Source: WAPX01 sp964622075 (GTDB taxonomy: Archaea > Halobacteriota > Archaeoglobi > Archaeoglobales > Archaeoglobaceae). From it: DNA of 14,828 nucleotides. The DNA lies in assembly GCA_964622075.1 (NCBI GenBank), contig CAZUMR010000021.1:1-14828 (forward strand), given 5' to 3'. The notes below the pieces were generated by a model that worked only from the letters and a program-made list of their open reading frames with translations, ran no database searches and had not been told where the DNA came from. Every line of letters starts with the position of its first letter. Position 1 is the first letter of the stretch. Below are positions 6,588 to 13,560 of the stretch, in pieces. Made by a program: the position numbers and the translations under genes.

Positions 6588-8894
6588 TCACTCTATTTCT
6601 CTTGAAACTCTTGCAATGTCGAGTTTTCTGATGTATGCTATCGCCGGTCTTGTTGCCAGAATCAGCGTAAGGATAACAGATGCTACAGTTACCGCATAAC
6701 TCCACGGATATATGACGAATATCATGTTGAAAACGTCACTGTTGTACAGGCTCTGAAAGATCTTTACAGTCAGAATTGCAAGGGGGAAGCCAATCAGCAG
6801 ACCAGCAATGCATACGGCTGCAAGCTCTATGTATATTATTTTCTCTATCTCCTTAACCCTGTAACCGAGCATTCTGAGAGTTGCGAACTCTCTCCTTCTC
6901 TCCACAACGCTTATGCTCGTCAGGTTGAAAAGTTCCGCGAAGGAAAGGGCTGAACCAAAAGCAAGTGAGAAGAAGAAGAAAGCGTACATCATCCCCATCA
7001 TTTCCTGTGTGTTCCTCTTCAGTTCCTTCATTGACAGAACTCTGCCGAACCTTTCAAGCTCGTTTTTGTTTCCGCCCTTCACTATTATCCAGTTTGGTCT
7101 GATTCCAAACTTTTCCGCCTGTGATAGACTCATGTAGCAGGCAGGAACGAGGGGCTGGGAGAAAACGTCTGCTATCCTTACTCTCACCTTTCCTTCAGGT
7201 GTGTATGCATTTACAATCATTCCACTACAGATGCTGAGATTTTCAGCATCCTTTTCTGGTAAGTAAACGCCATCTGGAGGAGGGAACTTCCTCTTCCCGC
7301 TTAACGTGTATATGTTGTAAAGATTCTGTGGAGGCAAGGCTATTAAAGTGAGTGTCCTGCTTTTTCCATCGTTTTCAATCCTTATCCAGCTCTGCACCAC
7401 CGGATACGCTTCTCTAACGTCTTTCAGATTCCTGATGTTTTTAAGGTAACTCTCGGGACACTGAACCATGTAGTCAAACTTCTGAATTTTTCCAAACTGG
7501 ACGTGAAACATTTCGTCTGTGGAATTCACGAAGGCTAGGGATGTAGTTATCAGCACGACTGCTGCGACAACTCCCATTACTGCATAGGCAGTCCTCTTCG
7601 GATTTCTGAAGAGATTCTTTACAGCGATGCTGATTATTATCCTGCTGAACTTCAGTTTTGAGAGAAATCTCCTGAAAGCGGGTTTCTCTTTTGTACCTCT
7701 CATTGCCGTGGCTGGATCGACGCTTGCTGCATTCTTTGCTGTAAAAAATCCTGCAAGAACGGGTGATAAAAATCCGGCCAGAAAGCCCAATGCTGTCGTT
7801 ACAGGATGAAACGAGACGACACTGTAGGGCAGATTCAGGACATCTATGTAAGATTTTGTCATCTCTGCTGAAATTAAATACCCTGCAAAAACTCCGGTAA
7901 CACTTCCAGCGAGCCCGACTATGGTTGAATGTATCAGGTAATGCAGGATTACGTCTCTCCTTGAGTAGCCAAGAGCCCTTAAAACGGCAATTGCTCCACT
8001 CTGCTCAACAACCATCCTTGACATGATTACGTAAACTATTGTGGCGGATATTGCGAGGAGCATGGACGGAAACATGAACGCCATACTCTGAAATCCTTTC
8101 AGATCACTTCTCAGAAGTTTGAAAGAAGGCTGCTCGCTCTGTTTGTAAATAAACTTGGCTTTCTCCCCGAGTATCTGTTTCAGCTCCTCAACAACTCTGT
8201 CTGCATACGAGGGATTAAATAACTTTATATGAACTTCACTAATCTTTGTGAAACCGAGTTTCTTCATCGTACTTTCGGGAACGAAAAGAATGCAGAAGTC
8301 TTTGGCAGACACGAAGCTGCTTGTTTCTCCTGTAATCAGCACGTACTCAGGACTGTATGCTGTACCAGAAATTCTCAGCCTGATGGTTTTGCTGTGTACC
8401 TTTACGTTCATCGTAACTCCGACGGGTATGGAGTTCAGTTCTGCGAACTTTGCGAAAATCAGGGCCTCTCCCTTTCCCGGATAGCTTCCAGAGCATATGT
8501 AAACTTTATCAACCCTGCTCTGTCTGTCGGGTATAGATACGAGCTTTACCTCCACCCACTTTCCATTCACGAAAGCTCTTCCATAAGCGACGCTCCTGCC
8601 CACAGCATCCATCACTCCGCTGAGAGACCTTATTTTCTTCAGGATGGATGGTGGTGAGGGACTAAAGTAGGCACCAACATCCTCAAGCATCGTCTGAGAA
8701 TAGAACCTGTTGTACGTCGATTCTATGTTCTGGTAGGATGCGTACAGTCCAACGAATAGAGAAACGCCAAGAAAAACGAGGAAGGTAGCTGCCATGAACT
8801 GCCACTTTTGAGCCTTTATGTCCCGGATGGCTTTTTTATTCAGAGTTCTTTTTGGGGATTTCATCGCTCTGAGTTTATCTGCTGCTGCCGTCAT
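6588..8894 (-). CDS. ABC-type permease of the FtsX/MacB class, two FtsX domains
   Basis: The 768-residue protein has the double-FtsX layout: a membrane helix at 33-52, an extracellular domain at 55-265, helices at about 270-292, 322-344 and 364-385, a second half starting with a helix at 435-456, another extracellular domain at 460-630, and helices at about 635-658, 686-709 and 732-750. Each half has the coupling-type segment for contact with the ATPase, EQSGAIAVLRALGY (297-310) and ERRREFATLRMLGY (665-678). Such permeases of the LolE/MacB type act in lipoprotein, peptide or signal transport rather than small-solute uptake. No ATP-binding partner lies in this window, and the next gene upstream is an unrelated ferredoxin. 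The start at 8894 is about 12 nt after a predicted transcription start; Met11 is an alternative. Substrate unknown. Confidence 0.88.
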   Translation of the reverse strand: MTAAADKLRAMKSPKRTLNKKAIRDIKAQKWQFMAATFLVFLGVSLFVGLYASYQNIESTYNRFYSQTMLEDVGAYFSPSPPSILKKIRSLSGVMDAVGRSVAYGRAFVNGKWVEVKLVSIPDRQSRVDKVYICSGSYPGKGEALIFAKFAELNSIPVGVTMNVKVHSKTIRLRISGTAYSPEYVLITGETSSFVSAKDFCILFVPESTMKKLGFTKISEVHIKLFNPSYADRVVEELKQILGEKAKFIYKQSEQPSFKLLRSDLKGFQSMAFMFPSMLLAISATIVYVIMSRMVVEQSGAIAVLRALGYSRRDVILHYLIHSTIVGLAGSVTGVFAGYLISAEMTKSYIDVLNLPYSVVSFHPVTTALGFLAGFLSPVLAGFFTAKNAASVDPATAMRGTKEKPAFRRFLSKLKFSRIIISIAVKNLFRNPKRTAYAVMGVVAAVVLITTSLAFVNSTDEMFHVQFGKIQKFDYMVQCPESYLKNIRNLKDVREAYPVVQSWIRIENDGKSRTLTLIALPPQNLYNIYTLSGKRKFPPPDGVYLPEKDAENLSICSGMIVNAYTPEGKVRVRIADVFSQPLVPACYMSLSQAEKFGIRPNWIIVKGGNKNELERFGRVLSMKELKRNTQEMMGMMYAFFFFSLAFGSALSFAELFNLTSISVVERRREFATLRMLGYRVKEIEKIIYIELAAVCIAGLLIGFPLAILTVKIFQSLYNSDVFNMIFVIYPWSYAVTVASVILTLILATRPAIAYIRKLDIARVSREIE

Positions 8895-8928
8895 TAAACG
8901 TTAACTATTGGAAAAACAAAAGGCAAGT

Positions 8929-8936
8929 GTTATATC
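8929..8936. promoter_or_regulatory. Shared TATA region, permease and ferredoxin
   Basis: TTATAT (8930-8935) is centred about 26 nt before the ferredoxin ATG at 8958, predicting a leaderless transcript. Read on the minus strand the same bases give GATATAAC, which would place a start near 8906, 12 nt before the permease ATG. One box may thus serve both directions. A GTTAAC dyad lies at about 8900-8905. Confidence 0.45.
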
Positions 8937-8957
8937 TCACAGTATCAATTGCAGAAC

Positions 8958-9128
8958 ATGCCTGCAGTGGTTAACCCCGAAAAGTGTGACGGTTGCGGGA
9001 CGTGTGTGGATGAGTGTCCTGTGGGTGCTATAGAGTTAAACGACAAAGCTCACGTGGATCCAGATCTGTGTACTGAGTGCGGAAGTTGCGTTGACGTTTG
9101 CCCGAATCAGGCGATAGTTCTCGAATGA
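8958..9128 (+). CDS. 2[4Fe-4S] ferredoxin, 56 residues
   Basis: A short gene encodes a bacterial-type ferredoxin. It has two cluster motifs, C10-x2-C13-x2-C16-x3-C20-P and C38-x2-C41-x2-C44-x3-C48-P, with the usual internal repeat (CDGCGTCVDECPVGAIEL and CTECGSCVDVCPNQAIVL). It is a cytosolic low-potential electron carrier, able to serve oxidoreductases such as pyruvate or CODH-type enzymes; the partner here is unknown. The ATG at 8958 has no Shine-Dalgarno site, but a TATA box is placed correctly for a leaderless message. The small siroheme reductase 7 kb away would need such a donor, though nothing in the sequence links them. The stop at 9126-9128 is clear and no residue of the cluster motifs is missing. 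Confidence 0.93.
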   Translation: MPAVVNPEKCDGCGTCVDECPVGAIELNDKAHVDPDLCTECGSCVDVCPNQAIVLE

Positions 9129-9464
9129 GTGTAGATATGCTGGAGACTGGAAATTGTGAGGTGGATCGGTGAGAGTAAGGAAAGGTGAGGATATGTAAAA
9201 TGGCGGGTATATTGGTACGCTGGAAAAATCAGTACGTTGAAAAAGCTAAAAGCTGAAAGAGTTGAAGAGGTAAATACTGAATGCTGAAAGAAATGCTGAA
9301 AGGGTTGAAAGGAAGGTTGAGGGTTTGGGAGTTTAAGATATTAAAAGATTAGAAGGTTAAATAAAAATAAGGTTAAATAAAAAATAAAAAACAGTAAAAA
9401 CTGGATTAAAAACTCGCAAACAGTTAACGTGTTGATGTAAAGCTCACGTTCAAGAGGTGTAGGT
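9129..9464 (+). other. Purine-rich non-coding stretch before the GTPase operon
   Basis: This 336-bp stretch is strongly enriched in A and G on the plus strand and contains repeated words such as GCTGAAAG and GAAATGCTGAAAG. Only tiny open frames occur: 11 codons from 9138, 18 codons from 9200 (with GGTGAGG nine nt upstream) and 23 codons from 9281 (GAGG upstream). The start-stop pair ATGTAA lies at 9193-9198. None resembles a known protein. The right end carries the 16-bp tandem repeat and probable promoter of the next operon. Confidence 0.4.
9353..9384 (+). repeat. 16-bp tandem repeat with TATA-like boxes
   Basis: AAGGTTAAATAAAAAT (9353-9368) is followed directly by AAGGTTAAATAAAAAA (9369-9384). 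Each copy contains a TTAAATAAA element that could act as a TATA box, so the duplication may give the GTPase operon two neighbouring start sites near 9387 and 9403, with leaders of roughly 60-80 nt. Confidence 0.55.
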
Positions 9465-10100
9465 ATGAGTGTGATAGTCAGGATTAAAAAGAAGTTCAGC
9501 TTCCTGTTCAGGTGGTTCTCCAAGAAAGACAGGATGAAAATAGGGATATACGGCCCTCCAAATGCAGGTAAGACAACTCTCGCCAACAGGATACTCAGGG
9601 ACTGGACAGGAGACGTTATGGGTTCTGTGAGTGATGTACCTCATGAAACGAGGAGGGCAAGGCTTAGGGAGGGAGTAAAAATAGAAGTGGACGGAAAGTC
9701 TGTAATTCTTGATATAGTTGACACTCCGGGACTTGCAACTAAAATAGACTTTCACGACTTCCTGAAGTACGGAATGAGCGAGGAAGAGGCAAAGAGAAGA
9801 GCAAAAGAAGCAACTGAAGGTGTAATTGAGGCCATAAAGTGGCTGGATGATCTTGATGGAGTTCTGATGGTCATGGATGCGACTGAGGATCCATACACTC
9901 AGGTCAACGTTACCATAATCGGGAACATAGAGGCAAGGGGGCTTCCACTCCTGATAGTGGCCAACAAGATAGACCTGCCAAATGCATCTCCTGCAAGAAT
10001 AAAGGCAGCCTTCCCACAGCATCCAGTTGTTCCCATATCAGCTCTGAAAGGCCTTAACATAGACACGCTGTACAGGGAGATAGCCGAGAGGTTTGGTTAG
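9465..10100 (+). CDS. Era-like GTPase, archaeal
   Basis: The 211-residue protein is a TRAFAC-class small GTPase of the Era/Der-like group found in euryarchaea. The G motifs are all present: G1 GPPNAGKTT (30-38), G2 region around HETRRA (60-65), G3 DTPG (86-89), G4 NKID (166-169) and G5 SALKG (191-195). It lacks the KH RNA-binding domain of bacterial Era. The first 23 residues are a basic, aromatic segment (RIKKKFSFLFRWFSKKDR) that could lie on the membrane or nucleic acid. The start is supported by GAGGTG at 9454-9459; starting at Met24 would remove that segment and has no such site. It is the first gene of a tight operon with a DUF2073 protein (13-nt gap) and a Zn-ribbon protein (17-nt gap), a set conserved in archaea but without a proven role. 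Confidence 0.88.
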   Translation: MSVIVRIKKKFSFLFRWFSKKDRMKIGIYGPPNAGKTTLANRILRDWTGDVMGSVSDVPHETRRARLREGVKIEVDGKSVILDIVDTPGLATKIDFHDFLKYGMSEEEAKRRAKEATEGVIEAIKWLDDLDGVLMVMDATEDPYTQVNVTIIGNIEARGLPLLIVANKIDLPNASPARIKAAFPQHPVVPISALKGLNIDTLYREIAERFG

Positions 10101-10113
10101 TGGAGGGGTAGTT

Positions 10114-10467
10114 ATGGAGGGTGTTCAGCTTAACCTGATATCCAAGGACAGACTCGACAAAATGAGTTCGATGGAGAAAATAAGGATGATCCTCGATGAG
10201 GTTAAGAGGGGCAAGATAGTCGTGCTTGAGTCTGGCCTTACACCTGAGGAAGAGGCAAAGCTCATTGAGCTCACAATGCTTGAGATAGACCATGAAAACT
10301 TTGTTGGTATTGAGGTGGAATCCTATCCTCAGAAATCAAAAGGCTTTTTTGGAAAGCTTTTTGGTGGTGAGAGGGGCAGACTTACGGTAATTGGCCCAGC
10401 AAACAGGCTTAAAACTCTGCAAAAGAGCGATGAGCTTATAGAAGCCCTTGTTAGCATAGAGAGGTAG
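10114..10467 (+). CDS. DUF2073 family protein
   Basis: This 117-residue cytosolic protein matches the archaeal DUF2073 family. It begins EGVQLNLISKDRLDKMSSMEK, continues with a helix and the conserved VVLESGLTPEEEAKLIE stretch (about 33-49), then a Gly/Phe-rich loop (KGFFGKLFGGERG) and a strand LTVIGPANRLKTLQK. No catalytic motif is evident. The ATG at 10114 has a strong ribosome site, GGAGGGG (10102-10108); an in-frame TTG at 10093 would overlap the GTPase gene and is less likely. Some databases group this family and its Zn-ribbon neighbour as origin-associated Oap proteins, a name I recall but cannot check here. Constant linkage with the Era-like GTPase suggests a regulator or adaptor of that GTPase. 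Confidence 0.85.
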   Translation: MEGVQLNLISKDRLDKMSSMEKIRMILDEVKRGKIVVLESGLTPEEEAKLIELTMLEIDHENFVGIEVESYPQKSKGFFGKLFGGERGRLTVIGPANRLKTLQKSDELIEALVSIER

Positions 10468-10484
10468 CCCGGGGAGATTGCAAG

Positions 10485-10874
10485 ATGCCGCACAGGTGTA
10501 CAAAGTGCGGGAAAGTTTACCCTGATGGAGATAGCAGAATTTTAAGGGGCTGTGAGTGCGGCAACAACAGGTTTGAATATGTGCCCAGAGAGAGTGTAAG
10601 AGAGGCAAAGAGAGAGGAGAGAAGGAAAAAAGAAGCTAGGAAAACTGAGAAAGAAGAAAGGATTGAAAGAGAGGGAGTGGACATTGAAGGAGTTGAAAGT
10701 GTGAAAATTCTGAGCCCGGGCATGTACGAGATAAACCTTGAAAAAGTTTTTTCGAGAGATGAGATAGTTATAGCTCTTCAGGAAGAGGGCAGGTACGCAA
10801 TACACCTCCCATCCCTCGTCGGTAAGCTTGGAAGGGAAAGGAAGAAAAAAGACAGGAAGGATAGAAAAGGTTGA
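10485..10874 (+). CDS. Archaeal Zn-ribbon protein (COG3364-like)
   Basis: The 129-residue protein has an N-terminal zinc ribbon with ligands C5-x2-C8 and C23-x-C25, followed by a very charged helix (about 38-63, Glu/Arg/Lys, likely coiled coil). A small domain of roughly 65-115 (VESVKILSPGMYEINLEK, then IVIALQEEGRYAIHLPSL) is the conserved part of the family. The tail is Lys/Arg-rich (GRERKKKDRKDRKG), as in nucleic-acid binding proteins. The ribosome site GGGGAGAT (10471-10478) supports the ATG. As the last gene of the GTPase operon it probably acts with the two proteins before it. Its function has not been shown to my knowledge. Confidence 0.83.
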   Translation: MPHRCTKCGKVYPDGDSRILRGCECGNNRFEYVPRESVREAKREERRKKEARKTEKEERIEREGVDIEGVESVKILSPGMYEINLEKVFSRDEIVIALQEEGRYAIHLPSLVGKLGRERKKKDRKDRKG

Positions 10875-10981
10875 AAGCTAAATTTAAATTACATTGAAAT
10901 TACTAAAGAATGCTGAATAAGCTAACAGTTGTGAAGTGAAAACTATTTCGGGAAGGAATCAGAGGATGGAAAGCAAAAACT

Positions 10982-10989
10982 CTTAATAC
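10982..10989 (+). promoter_or_regulatory. TATA box of truA
   Basis: CTTAATAC is centred about 28 nt before the truA ATG at 11014, giving a leader of only a few bases. The rest of the 139-bp gap (10875-11013) shows no gene. Confidence 0.45.
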
Positions 10990-11013
10990 CACCCTTCTGA
11001 ATCCACGCCAGTC

Positions 11014-11820
11014 ATGAGAGTTGCTTTAAAACTCGCTTACTTTGGCACGAACTTTTCAGGTTTTCAGTATCAGCCTGACAGAAGGACTGTAGAGGGTGAA
11101 CTTTTCAGGGCTTTTGAGAAACTTGGGATTGACCCGAAAAAGGCCAACTACAAGTGTGCTGGCAGAACTGATGCAGGTGTTCACGCTCTGAGTCAGGTAG
11201 TAGCATTAAACGTGGAAAAAGCAAAGAAGATTCTTCCGAGGATAATAAACTCTCACCTGCCGGATGATATAGTCGTCTGGGCGTGGGCCAAGGTAGGAGA
11301 AGACTTCAATCCAAGGTACGCTACAAGCAGGAGATACCTGTATGTCATGCATCTGGATGGAGAGTACGACGTATCTGCAATGAGGAAAGCCGCCAAGCTG
11401 TTAATTGGAACACACGATTTTTCCAACTTTACCAAGAAGTTTGGAGAGGGGCAGAACTGCGTCAGAACAATTTACAGCATAGAGCTGAGAATGAATGGAG
11501 ATTTCCTTATATTCGAGATAGAGGGAAATGCATTTACGTGGAACATGGTAAGGTGTATAGTTTCAGCTCTTCAGGCTGTCGGGAGCAAACACAGGAGTGT
11601 TGAGTGGTTCGAAAAAATGCTGCATCCTGAGAAATATAGAGAGAGAGTTGAGCCTGCTCCACCCTACGGCCTGATTCTGAAGGACATAAAGTACAGCAAC
11701 GTTGAGTTTGAAGTTGACGACTATGCATGTGGTGTTCTGAAATCAAAGATAGACAGAATCGTTGACTATTACGGCACGATATACAAGCTCTTTTCCCTTG
11801 TCAGACCTGAGGAGCAGTAA
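11014..11820 (+). CDS. truA: tRNA pseudouridine synthase A
   Basis: The 268-residue enzyme converts uridines at tRNA positions 38-40 to pseudouridine. The N-terminus KLAYFGTNFSGFQYQP (6-21) and the catalytic motif CAGRTDAGVHA (48-58) with Asp53 are diagnostic. Later motifs also fit: FNPRYATSRRYLY (about 98-110), GTHDFSNFTK (132-141), and FEIEGNAFTWNMVRCIV (168-184) in the second half. Length and C-terminus (about 190-268, without a PUS extension) match archaeal TruA. It is a single-gene unit: a TATA box 28 nt upstream gives a nearly leaderless message, and a hairpin with T-run follows the stop. No lesion is visible. Confidence 0.96.
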   Translation: MRVALKLAYFGTNFSGFQYQPDRRTVEGELFRAFEKLGIDPKKANYKCAGRTDAGVHALSQVVALNVEKAKKILPRIINSHLPDDIVVWAWAKVGEDFNPRYATSRRYLYVMHLDGEYDVSAMRKAAKLLIGTHDFSNFTKKFGEGQNCVRTIYSIELRMNGDFLIFEIEGNAFTWNMVRCIVSALQAVGSKHRSVEWFEKMLHPEKYRERVEPAPPYGLILKDIKYSNVEFEVDDYACGVLKSKIDRIVDYYGTIYKLFSLVRPEEQ

Positions 11821-11825
11821 ATTTT

Positions 11826-11848
11826 CAGGTTTTGTTTACCTGCTTTTT
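11826..11848 (+). terminator. Hairpin plus T-run after truA
   Basis: CAGGT (11826-11830) can pair with ACCTG (11838-11842) around a seven-base loop, followed by TTTTT (11844-11848). This resembles an intrinsic terminator. The stem is short, so in an archaeon the T-run may be the main signal. Confidence 0.45.
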
Positions 11849-11877
11849 GCTGTATCCTTATGCAATTTTACTGCCTG

Positions 11878-11932
11878 TTAGGCATCCATTAGGTCTGTTT
11901 GTTAGGTTACCCTAAGAGGAAAACTATTAATA
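11878..11932 (+). promoter_or_regulatory. Promoter of the pilin-like gene with phased TTAGG repeats
   Basis: TATTAATA (11925-11932) is centred about 29 nt before the ATG at 11958, so the message would have almost no leader. Upstream, TTAGG occurs at 11878-11882, 11889-11893 and 11902-11906 and inverted as CCTAA at 11911-11915, the last pair forming a dyad. The spacing of 11 and 13 bp puts the copies near one face of the helix, as expected for an activator or repressor array. Confidence 0.45.
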
Positions 11933-11957
11933 TTTCAGTGTCATAATGTAGATTATA

Positions 11958-13379
11958 ATGATGGAAAGAATAATGAAAATAATGAAAGGAATGAGGAGAA
12001 AGAAGGCGGGAGAATATAACTGCGGAGTTTCCCCCGTGGTTGGAGCTGTACTTGTATTTGTAATAGCCATGATATTCCTCAGCGTAATGCAAACTCAGCT
12101 TGTTCCCGGTTTATGCAGATCACAGGAGGCCAACAATGTGAAAACTGTCGAGAAAGCAATGTCTGAATTTACACTTCAGCTCTCCAGCGGTCAGAGTGCT
12201 GCTCTAACTCTTGACACTGTTCATTACAGGAAGTACCCCTTCCTCGTGTTTCCGCCGTCACCACCCCTTGTCGTGAAGGTTCAGAACTACAACGTTACTG
12301 TTGATTACAATGCGAGCTTACCAAACGGCAGTATTGTGCACAGAACTGTAAACCTGACGACGAGCAGAGTTATAGTCGGACTTGATTACTTCTACTACCC
12401 TGTAACGAGCTTCGTTTACGAGAATACTGCTCTGTTCGAGAAAGAGGACAACGCAACATGGGCGATCGTGCCGCCGCAAATAAGCAATGAAACGGTGAAA
12501 ATTGTGATAGTAAAGGCAAAACAGAGATCTATAGCCACAAACTCTCCAGTCTCTCTAAGCCTGACACCGGTGGCTGTCGGTGAGTTTTACGCCAGAAACA
12601 TAACCATAAGGTTCAGGAGCATCTGTCCTCAGGCATGGGAGAAATATGCTGAGGTTAACGGGAACGAAGTTTTGCTCAGAGGTGAGAACGTTAAAGTCCT
12701 CGTTTACACCTACTCAGAAGGAAACACCACCGGTATAAGTCAAAACTCTAACTTCACTCTCCTGCCTCTTGGCCCGGACAACTACACACTGATGAACAAC
12801 GGTACCTTAACTCTCAGCGTCATGGCTGTAAACGACATATTCACTCCAGTCCAGGGAGTCAGAGTAAACGTCAGTGTGAGTGGAGGTATTGGAGTTGTTT
12901 CACCACAGTCTGCAGTTACGGGAAAGGATGGCGTTGTGAGTGTAACTTTCCAGGCAAAGAAAGCAGGAAGTGGATATGTCCTGTTCAATGCCTCTGGAAG
13001 GACTGTGAAATATCACATCGTTGTCGGTAAACTTCCAACGTTCTACAACACCTACTGGCTCGACAAGAGCTACTATGAAAACACGACAATAACATCGGGC
13101 GAGTATCTCTACGCCAAGGTTACAAGAAACGGACAGCCAGTGGCAAACACGCTCGTTTACTTCGGTGTTAACAACTCGAGCGTTCTGGGACTTTATGGTG
13201 TTGGCAAGGGAATGCAGAGTCAGGTTTACAGCTACACGAATGACAGTGGAATCTCCGGGATATACATTCAGCCGCTTAAAAACGGTACTGTGAGCGTTTA
13301 CTGCTACAGCGGGGGATCTGGAGACACTTTAGTTCTGAAAGTCAGGGTTGCCAATACAAATACGTGGAGCATGATGTAG
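11958..13379 (+). CDS. Pilin/archaellin-like surface protein with Ig-like domains
   Basis: The 473-residue protein starts with a basic segment (KIMKGMRRKKAGEYNC) and then GVSPVVGAVLVFVIAMIFLS (23-42), the archaeal type IV pilin N-terminal motif; prepilin peptidase would cut near G23-V24. The rest is extracellular and beta-rich. Residues of about 280-360 look like a Big_1/invasin-type Ig fold (LSVMAVNDIFTPVQGVRVNV ... GKDGVVSVTFQA), and about 375-470 like a second Ig-like unit (QPVANTLVYFGV ... SGISGIYIQPL). There are about 18 N-x-S/T sequons, suggesting heavy N-glycosylation. It is far larger than ordinary pilins (100-200 residues), so it may be a minor tip or adhesion subunit, or a membrane-held surface protein. 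No assembly ATPase, platform protein or peptidase is nearby. A cysteine at the -2 position of the cleavage site is unusual. ATG 11961 is an alternative start. Confidence 0.78.
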   Translation: MMERIMKIMKGMRRKKAGEYNCGVSPVVGAVLVFVIAMIFLSVMQTQLVPGLCRSQEANNVKTVEKAMSEFTLQLSSGQSAALTLDTVHYRKYPFLVFPPSPPLVVKVQNYNVTVDYNASLPNGSIVHRTVNLTTSRVIVGLDYFYYPVTSFVYENTALFEKEDNATWAIVPPQISNETVKIVIVKAKQRSIATNSPVSLSLTPVAVGEFYARNITIRFRSICPQAWEKYAEVNGNEVLLRGENVKVLVYTYSEGNTTGISQNSNFTLLPLGPDNYTLMNNGTLTLSVMAVNDIFTPVQGVRVNVSVSGGIGVVSPQSAVTGKDGVVSVTFQAKKAGSGYVLFNASGRTVKYHIVVGKLPTFYNTYWLDKSYYENTTITSGEYLYAKVTRNGQPVANTLVYFGVNNSSVLGLYGVGKGMQSQVYSYTNDSGISGIYIQPLKNGTVSVYCYSGGSGDTLVLKVRVANTNTWSMM

Positions 13380-13433
13380 CCATGCTATAGAAGTGCAGTG
13401 TGAAAATTACCAAAAACAAATTATATCCCTTAA

Positions 13434-13439
13434 TTTTTT
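13434..13439 (+). terminator. T-run after the pilin-like gene
   Basis: Six Ts lie 55 nt after the stop codon, in an AT-rich stretch. This is the only plausible termination signal before the next promoter. Confidence 0.35.
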
Positions 13440-13471
13440 CAAAGAAGTGCTGAGAGCTCTTCAAATTCGGC

Positions 13472-13524
13472 TTTATCAGATAAATAACTAAATCGAAAAA
13501 ATTTATATAGTCTTCAATATAAAT
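13472..13524 (+). promoter_or_regulatory. Regulator promoter with two inverted repeats
   Basis: A perfect dyad TTTATC-A-GATAAA (13472-13484) lies upstream of the TATA box. A second perfect inverted repeat, ATTTATAT (13501-13508) and ATATAAAT (13517-13524) with an 8-bp gap, has the TATA box as its left arm, and its right arm ends just before the predicted start near 13530. Binding here would block the promoter, so self-repression by the winged-helix protein encoded downstream is likely. Confidence 0.5.
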
Positions 13525-13560
13525 GCTCTCCAGTAAATTTGCTCTTGAGGGGATGCTGCC

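Noticed and set aside
8895..9464. Replication origin (ORB-like sites) near the GTPase operon
   Set aside because: I looked for inverted TTCCANTGGAA-type sites and found only scattered CTGGAAA words; no orc1/cdc6 gene is in the window.
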